In this document: positions 12,253 to 19,012 of the stretch, piece after piece
Layout: each line of letters begins with the position of its first letter
Position numbering within the stretch: the stretch's first letter is position 1
Assembly (NCBI RefSeq): GCF_023184515.1
Contig: NZ_JAAHBP010000001.1
Coordinates: 868,001-932,000 of the forward strand
Direction: 5' to 3'
DNA length: 64,000 bases
Source of the DNA: Streptomyces sp. D2-8
Lineage (GTDB): Bacteria > Actinomycetota > Actinomycetes > Streptomycetales > Streptomycetaceae
Position numbers and translations under genes: made by a program
The notes under the pieces: generated by a model
The model's database searches: none
Told to the model about the DNA's origin: nothing
The model's input: only the letters and a program-made list of their open reading frames with translations

Positions 12253-13502
12253 GGGATCTCCATGGTGACCATGGTGGGGCCGCCCGCGGGGCTGCTGACG
12301 GCCAGGACGCCGTCGAATGTACCCAGTCGCCGCTCGACCCCGGCCAGCCCCGAACCGGCCCCGATCACCGCTCCGCCCTTGCCGTCGTCCGTGACGGTCG
12401 CCCGGAGCATGCCGTCCGCCCGGTGCAGGTCGACCCAGATCCGGTCGGCGCCCGAGTGCTTCACGGCGTTGGTGAGCACCTCGCTCACGGCGAAGTACGC
12501 GGCCGACTCCACGGGCGCCTGAGCCCGCCCGGGCAGGTCCACGCTCACCTCGGTGGCCACCGGCAGCCGCAGCGCCAGCGCCCGTACCGCGTCGCCCAGG
12601 CCGCGCTCGGCGAGGACCGGCGGGTGGATGCCGCGCACCAGCTCGCGCAGCTCGGACAGCGCCTCGACCGAGGACCTGCGGGCCTGCGCGATCAGCTCCT
12701 TGGCCTGGGCCGGGTCCTTGTCGAGGAGCGCCTCGATGGTGCCCAGGTCCATGCCGACGGCGACCAGCCGGGCCTGGGCCCCGTCGTGCAGGTCCCGCTC
12801 GATGCGCCGCAGTTCCGCGGCGGAGGTGTCCACGGCGTCGCGCCGCGTCTCGGTCAGCACCCGCACCCGCTCGGCCAGTTCGCCCTGGTTGCTGCCGAGC
12901 ACGGCCCGGGTGAGCCGGAAGTGGACGTCCAGCAGGCGCGGGGTGAGGAAGTGCGCGAGGAACAGCAGCACCAGAGCCAGGGCCGCCGCACCGAAGGCGG
13001 ACGCCTGACCCGTCACCGGCACGAACCCGTACCAGTACCCGTCGGGGAAGACCCGCCACAGCCCGATGGCGAGCGCGAATCCCTCCAGCGGATAGATCAG
13101 CAGCACGGCCGGCAGCAGCGCGGTGACGAACCCGGCGGTCATGTCGACCGGCAGCCACCGCAGGTCCCGCCAGGTCGCCGGGTCGCGCAGCATCCCGAAG
13201 GTGCGTGCCCAGGGGTTGGCATCCTCCGGCAGCGGCCGGTACGCCGGAGGGATCCGCACCCCGCCCCACTCCGCCGCGAGCACCCGCCGTGAGTTCGCGA
13301 ACGCCCGCACCCCCGTCAGCACGTACGGCGTCGTGATGATCCCGACCCCGATCGGGATGAGCGCGATCGAGAGCAGGGACAGGCAGAAGCACAGCACCGC
13401 CCCCGGCAGGGAGACGAGGGCCAGCGCCAGCCCCCGCATCGCGGCGAGCCCGATGCCCCGCCCTGTCGTCCGCCCGTTGCCGTTCTTCGTGTCCATGGTC
13501 AT
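12243..13502 (-). CDS. Two-component sensor histidine kinase (NarL-partner type)
   Basis: 419 residues. The N-terminal half holds two pairs of membrane segments of the bacterial Sensor type (LALALVSLPGAVLCFCLSLL, VTALLPAVLLIYPLEGFALAI, FGAAALALVLLFLAHFL). HisKA_3 follows, with the phospho-acceptor His at about 239 in ERDLHDGAQARL, then an HATPase domain (NAVKHSGAD, VTDDGKGG, GSGLAGVERRL). ATG 13502 is chosen; ATG 13496 is possible. It lies upstream of, and overlaps, its response regulator. The stimulus is not evident from sequence. Confidence 0.92.
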   Translation of the reverse strand: MTMDTKNGNGRTTGRGIGLAAMRGLALALVSLPGAVLCFCLSLLSIALIPIGVGIITTPYVLTGVRAFANSRRVLAAEWGGVRIPPAYRPLPEDANPWARTFGMLRDPATWRDLRWLPVDMTAGFVTALLPAVLLIYPLEGFALAIGLWRVFPDGYWYGFVPVTGQASAFGAAALALVLLFLAHFLTPRLLDVHFRLTRAVLGSNQGELAERVRVLTETRRDAVDTSAAELRRIERDLHDGAQARLVAVGMDLGTIEALLDKDPAQAKELIAQARRSSVEALSELRELVRGIHPPVLAERGLGDAVRALALRLPVATEVSVDLPGRAQAPVESAAYFAVSEVLTNAVKHSGADRIWVDLHRADGMLRATVTDDGKGGAVIGAGSGLAGVERRLGTFDGVLAVSSPAGGPTMVTMEIPCA

Positions 13503-13574
13503 GGCGTCAGTCTCGCCGAGCGGGCGTGCCGGGTCACGGGGCCGGGACACCCGGTCGGGGGGTGGTGCTACGTA

Positions 13575-13599
13575 CACCTCCCGGGGGAAGCGGGAGGTG
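13575..13599 (-). terminator. Hairpin just after the epimerase gene
   Basis: A 9-bp perfect stem (CACCTCCCG and complement) with a 7-base loop starts 2 bp beyond the stop codon of the epimerase gene. There is no T run, as is common for Streptomyces terminators. Confidence 0.5.
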
Positions 13600-13601
13600 G
13601 T

Positions 13602-14612
13602 TCAGCCACCGGTGCCGGACGCGATCACCTTCGCCTCCACCTCCGGGTCGAGGCCCTTCGGCGTCCGGTCCGGGCGCTGGGGCGCCACGCCCCCGATGTC
13701 CTGGAGCCACCGCCAGGTGTCCGCCACGGTCTCCTCGACGGGCCGGCAGACCAGCCCGGCCCCGACCGCCCGGGAGACGTCCGCGCTGTGCAGGGCATCG
13801 TGCAGGTCGCTGCCCGGCGGCACCCACACCGGCAGCTCGGTCCACGGCTCGATGCCCGCCTCAAGGATCTCCCCGGGCTCGGTCCAGCGCAGCTCGGCGG
13901 CGCCGCCGGTGACCCGGACACAGGTGTCCAGCAACTCGCCCATGGTGGTGTGCCCCTGCGGACTGACCAGGTTGTACGGCCCGCTCAGCTCCCGCTCGGC
14001 CGCGTGCAGGATCCACCCGGCCAGGTCGCGGACGTCCACGTACTGGAGGGGCAGTTCACGCGGGCCCGGCGCCAGCACCGGACCGCCGCGCGCCGTCCGG
14101 CCCAGCCACCAGGGCAGCCGGCCGACGTTCTCGTACGGGCCGAGGATCAGCCCGGACCGTACGAGCACCGACCGGTCCGCGCCGAAGGCGTCCAGCACGG
14201 CCAGTTCACCGCCCCGCTTGTCCTGCGGGTACGCGGTCTGCTCCGCGTCGGCCGACGCCCCCTCCACCACGGGCGCGTCCTCGTCGTAGCCGGCGGGCGG
14301 GGCCCACGCGTACACCGAGCAGCTCGACACGTACACATAGCGGCCGGCGCGGCTCTCCAGCAGCCGCGCCGTGTCCCGCACCGCGCGGGGCGCCGCCGAC
14401 CACGTGTCGACGACGACGTCCCACTCGCCCGGGTCGTCGGCGAGGGCGGCCAGTCCGCCGGGCGCGGTGCGGTCACCGAGCAGTGACCGCACGCCCGGCG
14501 GCGCGTCGTGCCGCCCCCGGTGGAAGACGGTCACCTCCCAGCCCCGCCCCAGCGCGGCCTCCACGACGGCCCGCCCCACGAACTCCGTCCCACCCAGCAT
14601 CAGAAGCCTCAT
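13602..14612 (-). CDS. NAD-dependent epimerase/dehydratase family protein
   Basis: 336 residues of extended short-chain dehydrogenase type. The N-terminal dinucleotide motif reads MLGGTEFVGRAVVEAAL. A Tyr-x-x-x-Lys catalytic motif is plausible at AYPQDKRGG, and YVYVSSCSVYA precedes it. LILGPYENVGRLPWWLGR and the later YVDVRDLAGWIL are typical of NAD-dependent nucleotide-sugar-epimerase-like reductases. Substrate unknown. ATG 14612 was chosen because the frame upstream loses similarity, although the ribosome site is weak. It reads toward the histidine-kinase gene. Confidence 0.85.
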   Translation of the reverse strand: MRLLMLGGTEFVGRAVVEAALGRGWEVTVFHRGRHDAPPGVRSLLGDRTAPGGLAALADDPGEWDVVVDTWSAAPRAVRDTARLLESRAGRYVYVSSCSVYAWAPPAGYDEDAPVVEGASADAEQTAYPQDKRGGELAVLDAFGADRSVLVRSGLILGPYENVGRLPWWLGRTARGGPVLAPGPRELPLQYVDVRDLAGWILHAAERELSGPYNLVSPQGHTTMGELLDTCVRVTGGAAELRWTEPGEILEAGIEPWTELPVWVPPGSDLHDALHSADVSRAVGAGLVCRPVEETVADTWRWLQDIGGVAPQRPDRTPKGLDPEVEAKVIASGTGG

Positions 14613-14712
14613 GCCGGTGACTCTGCCCGGTGGGGCGAGGGGAGGGAACGGGGATCTGCTGTCAGCAGACAGGACACGACGGGACGGGACCGGGACGGGA
14701 CTTGGGCGCGCC

Positions 14713-15303
14713 TCAGTGCGCCGTCGGCGGCACGTACGTGTAGCCCACGCGGCGCACGGTGCGGATCGTGTCGCGGTGCTCCACACCCAGCTTGCGGCGC
14801 AGGCGGGCGATGTGGACGTCGACCGTGCGGCCGTCGCCCACGTGCCCGTAGCCCCACACCGTGCCGACCAGCTGGTCGCGGGTGTGCACCCGGCCCGGGT
14901 GCGCCACGAGGTGCGCCAGCAGCTCGAACTCCAGGTACGTGAGGTCGAGCGGCTGCCCGGCCACCCGGGCGGTGCGCCGCACGGTGTCGACGCGGATCAG
15001 CGGCTCGCCGCCCGGCTCGGCACCGGATTCCGGGCCGGCGTTCTGCGGCAGGCCGGGCACCGTCACCGGGAACGGCGGCTGCTGGTCGGCCGGGACGAGC
15101 ACCAGGTAGCCGATCATCGGCGGCTGCCCCGGCAGCGTGGGCACGGTGTGCTGCGGCGCCGGCAGCCAGGTGGCACCCGGCGGCAGCAGGTCCGCGACCG
15201 TCACCACCTCGTCCCGGTCGACGGCACGCAACCGATGCCGGGGGCCGTGGGACGCGGGGGCGTTGAGAGGGGCGGCGGTGGACAGAGAACGAGTGGTCGC
15301 CAT
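14713..15303 (-). CDS. glnRII: OmpR-type winged-helix regulator, GlnRII-like
   Basis: 196 residues. The C-terminal 100 residues form an OmpR/PhoB DNA-binding domain (LTYLEFELLAHLVAHPGRVHTRDQLVGTVWG, TVDVHIARLRRKLG, IRTVRRVGYTYVPP). The N-terminal part is short and proline-rich and is not a recognisable receiver, so ordinary phosphorylation control is unlikely. In S. coelicolor an OmpR-like gene at this position beside glnII is called glnRII, reported to bind glutamine-synthetase promoters; I assign the symbol from position and domain. It is encoded downstream of glnII on the same strand. Confidence 0.75.
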   Translation of the reverse strand: MATTRSLSTAAPLNAPASHGPRHRLRAVDRDEVVTVADLLPPGATWLPAPQHTVPTLPGQPPMIGYLVLVPADQQPPFPVTVPGLPQNAGPESGAEPGGEPLIRVDTVRRTARVAGQPLDLTYLEFELLAHLVAHPGRVHTRDQLVGTVWGYGHVGDGRTVDVHIARLRRKLGVEHRDTIRTVRRVGYTYVPPTAH

Positions 15304-15421
15304 GAGAGGTCAGCTCTTTCGCGCGAGGAGTTCGTCGGAGAGATCGACGGCCGCGATTCGTGGTCGGGCTCGCCGAGGGACGTACGCGGTTCGCGCTGGC
15401 CGAAGGCCGGGGTGTACGGCT

Positions 15422-15544
15422 TTAGAGGGCCCGCGCGTTCATCGCGCGGCAACACACCCGGTCGAAATCGTGGTCCTGGCGGGACGGCCAGAAGGGCTCG
15501 AGGTCATGGCGACCCGTCGCGGTGTGCTTCTGGAGGCTGGCCAT
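15422..15544 (-). CDS. Small 40-residue protein next to glnII (candidate)
   Basis: A 40-codon frame from ATG 15544 to TAA, in the gap between glnII and the GlnRII-like gene. About 36 of its 40 codons end in G or C, the bias of a real Streptomyces gene. The peptide is hydrophilic, contains the motif DLEPFWPSRQDHDFD and a CysCys pair near the end, and has no signal peptide. The ribosome site is weak. Function unknown. The position between two nitrogen genes on one strand suggests co-regulation, but a terminator after glnII implies its own promoter. Confidence 0.55.
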   Translation of the reverse strand: MASLQKHTATGRHDLEPFWPSRQDHDFDRVCCRAMNARAL

Positions 15545-15627
15545 GGGCCCATTGAAGCAGAGGCGCTCGCCCGCCGGGAGCCTTCTCTCACTGTTCGGAC
15601 ACCCGCCGGGCGGCGTGCAGACAGCGC

Positions 15628-15663
15628 GAGGGGGCGCCCACCGCGAACGGTGAGCGCCCCCTC
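15628..15663 (-). terminator. Terminator after glnII
   Basis: A GC-rich hairpin with 15-bp arms (GAGGGGGCGCCCACC against its near-perfect complement, one wobble pair) and a short loop. It starts about 25 bp past the glnII stop codon. Confidence 0.75.
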
Positions 15664-15688
15664 GGGAGCCGTGCAGCGCGCCGGTCAG

Positions 15689-16720
15689 TCAGACCTGGCC
15701 GGCCTTCTCCAGCGCCGAGCAGCAGGTGTCGACGAGCAGACGTGTCACCACGTACGGGTCGACGTTGGCGTTCGGACGGCGGTCCTCGATGTAGCCCTTG
15801 CCGTCCTTCTCGACCTGCCACGGGATACGGACCGAGGCGCCGCGGTTGGAGACGCCGTAGGAGTACTCGTTCCACGGGGCGGTCTCGTGCAGACCGGTCA
15901 GGCGGTCGTCGATGCCGGCGCCGTAGTTCTTGACGTGGTCGAGCGGCTTGGAGCCCTCGCCGAGGGACTCGGCCGCGGTGATGATCGCGTCGTAGCCCTC
16001 GCGCATCGCCTTGGTCGAGAAGTTGGTGTGCGCGCCGGCGCCGTTCCAGTCGCCCTTGACCGGCTTGGGGTCGAGGGTGGCGGCGACGTCGAAGTCCTCG
16101 GCGGTGCGGTAGAGCAGCCAGCGGGCCACCCACAGGTGGTCGGAGACCTCCAGCGGGGAGACCGGGCCGACCTGGAACTCCCACTGGCCGGGCATGACCT
16201 CGGCGTTGATGCCGGAGATGGCCAGACCGGCCTTCAGGCAGTTGTCGAGGTGGGCCTCGACGACGTCACGGCCGAAGATCTCATCGGCGCCGACACCGCA
16301 GTAGTAGCCGCCCTGGGGGGCCGGGAAGCCGCCCTTGGGGAAGCCGAGCGGGTAGCCGTCCTTGAAGAACGTGTACTCCTGCTCGATGCCGAAGACCGGC
16401 TCCTGCGCCGCGAACTTCTCCGCGACCTCGGCCAGCGCCGCACGGGTGTTGCTGGCGTGCGGGGTGAGGTCGATGTTCAGGACCTCGCACAGCACCAGGA
16501 TGTCGTCGCCGCCGCGGATCGGGTCCGGGCAGGTGAAGACCGGCTTGAGCACACAGTCCGAGGCGTGGCCCTCGGCCTGGTTGGTGGAGGACCCGTCGAA
16601 GCCCCAGATCGGCAGCGCGTCGAGACCGGCGGGGGCGCCCGCGATGATCTTGGTCTTGGAGCGCAGTTTGGCCGTCGGCTCGGTGCCGTCGATCCAGATG
16701 TACTCAGCCTTGAAGGTCAC
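15689..16720 (-). CDS. glnII: Glutamine synthetase type II
   Basis: 343 residues, the length of eukaryote-like GSII. Motifs seen: FDGSSTNQAEGHASDC near the N-terminus, GQWEFQVGP, and the ATP/glutamate-site stretch NGAGAHTNFSTKAMRE. The enzyme condenses ammonia and glutamate with ATP in the cytoplasm. It lacks the adenylylation tyrosine of GSI, so control is mainly transcriptional. GTG 16720 (MTFKAEYIW) is chosen: it has GAAGGA 8 bases upstream, while the ATG nine bases earlier sits directly on that site. A four-half-site GlnR box lies 106-143 bp upstream. Confidence 0.97.
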   Translation of the reverse strand: MTFKAEYIWIDGTEPTAKLRSKTKIIAGAPAGLDALPIWGFDGSSTNQAEGHASDCVLKPVFTCPDPIRGGDDILVLCEVLNIDLTPHASNTRAALAEVAEKFAAQEPVFGIEQEYTFFKDGYPLGFPKGGFPAPQGGYYCGVGADEIFGRDVVEAHLDNCLKAGLAISGINAEVMPGQWEFQVGPVSPLEVSDHLWVARWLLYRTAEDFDVAATLDPKPVKGDWNGAGAHTNFSTKAMREGYDAIITAAESLGEGSKPLDHVKNYGAGIDDRLTGLHETAPWNEYSYGVSNRGASVRIPWQVEKDGKGYIEDRRPNANVDPYVVTRLLVDTCCSALEKAGQV

Positions 16721-16825
16721 GGGCCACATCCTTCGGGGGTGTGTCTGGGCGCGTATCGCGGGTGCTGCGGCGCCGCGGCACCGAGGCGCCGCGTCTGCTG
16801 CCGCCCGGCAGCCTCGCAACAGGCG

Positions 16826-16863
16826 ATTTCCCGGCCATTGCTCGAATGTGAACCCCGTGTTAC
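16826..16863 (-). promoter_or_regulatory. GlnR binding region upstream of glnII
   Basis: Read on the minus strand it is GTAAC-n6-TTCAC-n6-GCAAT-n6-GAAAT. The spacing is exactly that of the GlnR consensus gTnAC-n6-GaAAC repeated twice, and the half-sites fit partially to well. It lies 106-143 bp before the glnII start codon. The match is read directly; GlnR control of glnII is established in streptomycetes. Confidence 0.75.
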
Positions 16864-16912
16864 CTGGTCATGCTCTGCCGTACTTCACGCCGAGAGGGCG
16901 TTTTTGCCGGAG

Positions 16913-17013
16913 GCGGCGCCGGTCACCGGCTCCCCTCCGTCCAGCCGGTGACCGGCGCCGCACGTTCCGGACGCGCCGGTCCTGCTGCCCCCGGCCGGGG
17001 GCAGCAGGACCGG
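16913..17013 (-). terminator. Tandem hairpins downstream of the RlpA-like gene
   Basis: Two perfect hairpins in series: 16913-16961 (18-bp arms, GCGGCGCCGGTCACCGGC) and 16976-17013 (17-bp arms, CCGGTCCTGCTGCCCCC, 4-base loop). They lie between the 3' end of the secreted-protein gene and the glnII promoter, so they insulate glnII from read-through. The rest of the 16721-17078 gap holds only the GlnR site. Confidence 0.8.
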
Positions 17014-17078
17014 TGACACGTACGAGGGGCGGCCGAGGGGGTGGCCGCCGCCTCATCGATTCAACGGGTCGTACGGCC

Positions 17079-17771
17079 TCACCCCACCTTCTCGATCAGG
17101 GCCCGGCGGATCAGGAACTTGCCGGGCTCACGGACCTGTTCGAAGGCCGCGTTGTTGAGCAGCGCACAGCTGCCGGAGACCGAAGTGACCTCCACCGTCG
17201 TGGACTTGTCGTTGTCCAGGTTGGTGACCTTCAGCTTCGTGCCGGCCGGGAACTGGTTGCTGGACGCGGCAGGCGCACCGCCCTCGCCGGAGAGCGTGAC
17301 CGTGGAGCCGTTGCACACCTGCTGCCCCGAAGCCGCGGCACCGTCACCTGGGTCGGCGGCGGGGGCGGACTCGGCGGGCTGCGAGGGCTGCGCCGATGCG
17401 GCGGGGTCCGAGGGCTGTGCCGACTGGGCGGGCTGCGACGGCTGCGCGGCCTGGGAGTCCTGAGCCGACTCCCCGACAGCGCACCCCGACGCCTCCTGCT
17501 TCCGCTTGATCTCCGCGACGACCGCCTCACGGTTGGCGATCCGCGCCTCGGACTGCGCGTCGGGGTTGGCCCGCTGGTCCGCGATGAACTTCTGGTTGTT
17601 GCCGAGGGCGGTGGCGAGACCCAGGCAGACGGTCGATTCCGACGCCGACTTGGGAGTCTGGGCGGCGTTCGACGTGCTCGCCATGACGAAGGCCCCGCCT
17701 CCCGCCACCGTCGCCGCGCTCACCAGCAGTGCGAGCTTCTTCTTCGTGCCGAGAGTTCTCCTGCGCGACAT
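17079..17771 (-). CDS. Secreted protein with RlpA-like double-psi beta-barrel domain
   Basis: 230 residues. Signal peptide (LALLVSAATVAGGGAFVMAST, cleavage near SNAA), a helical region with two cysteines, a low-complexity linker of Gln-Pro-Ser-Ala repeats at about 105-145, then a C-terminal domain. Its FPAGTKLKVTNLDNDKSTTVEV strongly resembles the RlpA-like DPBB fold. In RlpA and expansin-like proteins this fold binds or cleaves glycans. The catalytic His/Asp pattern is not obvious, so it may only bind. Start ATG 17771 has a strong AGGAGG. It is a lone gene with its own terminators. Confidence 0.8.
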   Translation of the reverse strand: MSRRRTLGTKKKLALLVSAATVAGGGAFVMASTSNAAQTPKSASESTVCLGLATALGNNQKFIADQRANPDAQSEARIANREAVVAEIKRKQEASGCAVGESAQDSQAAQPSQPAQSAQPSDPAASAQPSQPAESAPAADPGDGAAASGQQVCNGSTVTLSGEGGAPAASSNQFPAGTKLKVTNLDNDKSTTVEVTSVSGSCALLNNAAFEQVREPGKFLIRRALIEKVG

Positions 17772-17897
17772 GCGCGCCTCCTGAAGAGGTAGGGGAGCGT
17801 ACGCCGCTATGTACGAGATACCGAACGAGGTTACTCAGCGGTTACAGGAGTCACTCAAGTGACCTGCGCCACAAGCGGGTTGGGGGTCCCTGGTGCG

Positions 17898-18263
17898 TCA
17901 GCGCGACAGGGCCTCCCGTACGGCCTCGTCGGTGCGGCCGACCACCGCCGTGCCGTCGTCCGCGGTGATGATCGGGCGCTGGATCAGCTTCGGATGCCCG
18001 GCGAGCGCCGTGATCCAGCGGTCGCGCGAACCGGCGTCCCGCGGCCACTCCTTGAGTCCGAGCTCCTTGGCGTCGGCCTCCTGGGTGCGGGTGATGTCCC
18101 AGGGTTCGAGACCGAGGCGCTCGAGCACGCCGCGGATCTCGTCCTCGCTCGGCACGTCCTCCAGGTAGCGGCGGACGGTGTAGTCGGCGCCCTCGGCGTC
18201 GAGCAGCGTCAGGGCGCTGCGGCACTTCGAGCACGCGGGGTTGATCCAGATCTCCATGTGCAC
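17898..18263 (-). CDS. ArsC/Spx-family thioredoxin-fold protein
   Basis: 121 residues from GTG 18263, or 119 from ATG 18257, which equally fits the family. The motif EIWINPACSKCRSA gives the CxxC at the start of the thioredoxin fold. PRDAGSRDRWITALAGHPKLIQRPIIT, with its RPII, is the conserved ArsC-family ending before a C-terminal helix. Members are glutathione- or mycoredoxin-linked arsenate reductases, or Spx-like regulators. No arsenic resistance genes are near, so a general redox role is more likely. Divergent from the 104-residue gene. Confidence 0.8.
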   Translation of the reverse strand: MHMEIWINPACSKCRSALTLLDAEGADYTVRRYLEDVPSEDEIRGVLERLGLEPWDITRTQEADAKELGLKEWPRDAGSRDRWITALAGHPKLIQRPIITADDGTAVVGRTDEAVREALSR

Positions 18264-18485
18264 ACGGTACGCGCCGACCGGCTTGTTCGATTTTTCGGCG
18301 CCTCATCCGTACCTCGCGGACCTGCCGTGACACGGTGCCAATTCCCTTATCCACCTGGGCGTTTGTCGGACTCTGCGGACTGCCCGTTGTCAGTGCCGGG
18401 CGGTAAACTGTAAACAGTGTTCGAGGGTGGCGCCGGGGATGCCGACGTCTTCGGTGAGCCGCCCGACCGCGACAGGAGGATGCCT

Positions 18486-18800
18486 GTGCCCGCTGCCGCC
18501 CTGAAGTCGAAGCCGTTGCCCACCCAGTCCACCGCGAAGCGTCCCGTCCTGCTCGACCTGCCGTACGTGCCCGTGGAGAAGCGGCCGCTGCCGCCGGGCC
18601 GGCCGCGCCAGTGGTACGTGACGCACAACCGCCGCCTCAAGGCGATGCGCCTCGCCATCGCCCTGCTCGACTCGGGCGTCTACATGCCGAACCAGGCCCG
18701 CAACGAGACGATCCGCGACACGGCGGAACTGATCGGCGTCCACCCGCCGTCGGACACGACGTGCCACATGGTGCGCGCGTTCATGCGGTACGCACGCTGA
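18486..18800 (+). CDS. Conserved small hypothetical protein
   Basis: 104 residues. I chose GTG 18486 because AGGAGG ends 6 bases before it; the in-frame ATG 18480 touches that site with no spacing. The protein is basic and proline-rich early on (VLLDLPYVPVEKRPLPPGRPRQWYV), then helical (RRLKAMRLAIALLDSGVYMP). No signal peptide or known domain is recognised. A strong hairpin follows 20 bp after the stop. Confidence 0.8.
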   Translation: MPAAALKSKPLPTQSTAKRPVLLDLPYVPVEKRPLPPGRPRQWYVTHNRRLKAMRLAIALLDSGVYMPNQARNETIRDTAELIGVHPPSDTTCHMVRAFMRYAR

Positions 18801-18820
18801 GCCGAGGCAGCCCACGACCG

Positions 18821-18858
18821 GAGCGCCGGGTACCCCTTTCGCGGGGTGCCCGGCGCTC
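18821..18858. terminator. Hairpin terminator between convergent genes
   Basis: Nearly perfect 16-bp arms (GAGCGCCGGGTACCCC and complement) with a short loop. It lies between the 104-residue gene on the + strand and the small frame at 18861-18983 on the minus strand. Confidence 0.85.
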
Positions 18859-18860
18859 GC

Positions 18861-18983
18861 TCATGCGGCCCGGCGGGGTGCCGTGATCACCGGCGGGTTC
18901 ATGCGGGCGAAGCCCTCCTGGCGCTCGTAGGGGAAGTAGGGGTACGGCGCCGGGCCGTGGCTCGCCGCGTCGAGCTTGGCCAC
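18861..18983 (-). CDS. Small 40-residue protein after the hydrolase-kinase gene (candidate)
   Basis: A 40-codon frame from GTG 18983 to TGA. About 38 codons end in G or C. The peptide contains PAPYPYFPYERQEGFARM, rich in Pro and Tyr. It follows the hydrolase-kinase gene by about 30 bp on the same strand and stops just before a terminator, so it fits as the last gene of that operon. The ribosome site (GAG just upstream) is weak. No function recognised. Confidence 0.45.
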   Translation of the reverse strand: MAKLDAASHGPAPYPYFPYERQEGFARMNPPVITAPRRAA

Positions 18984-19012
18984 CTGCTCGAGACCGTGAC
19001 CGGCCCGCCGCC

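Noticed and set aside
13123-14289. Long + strand frame opposite the histidine kinase and epimerase
   Set aside because: Ser/Arg/Pro-rich shadow frame; the minus-strand genes have clear domains.
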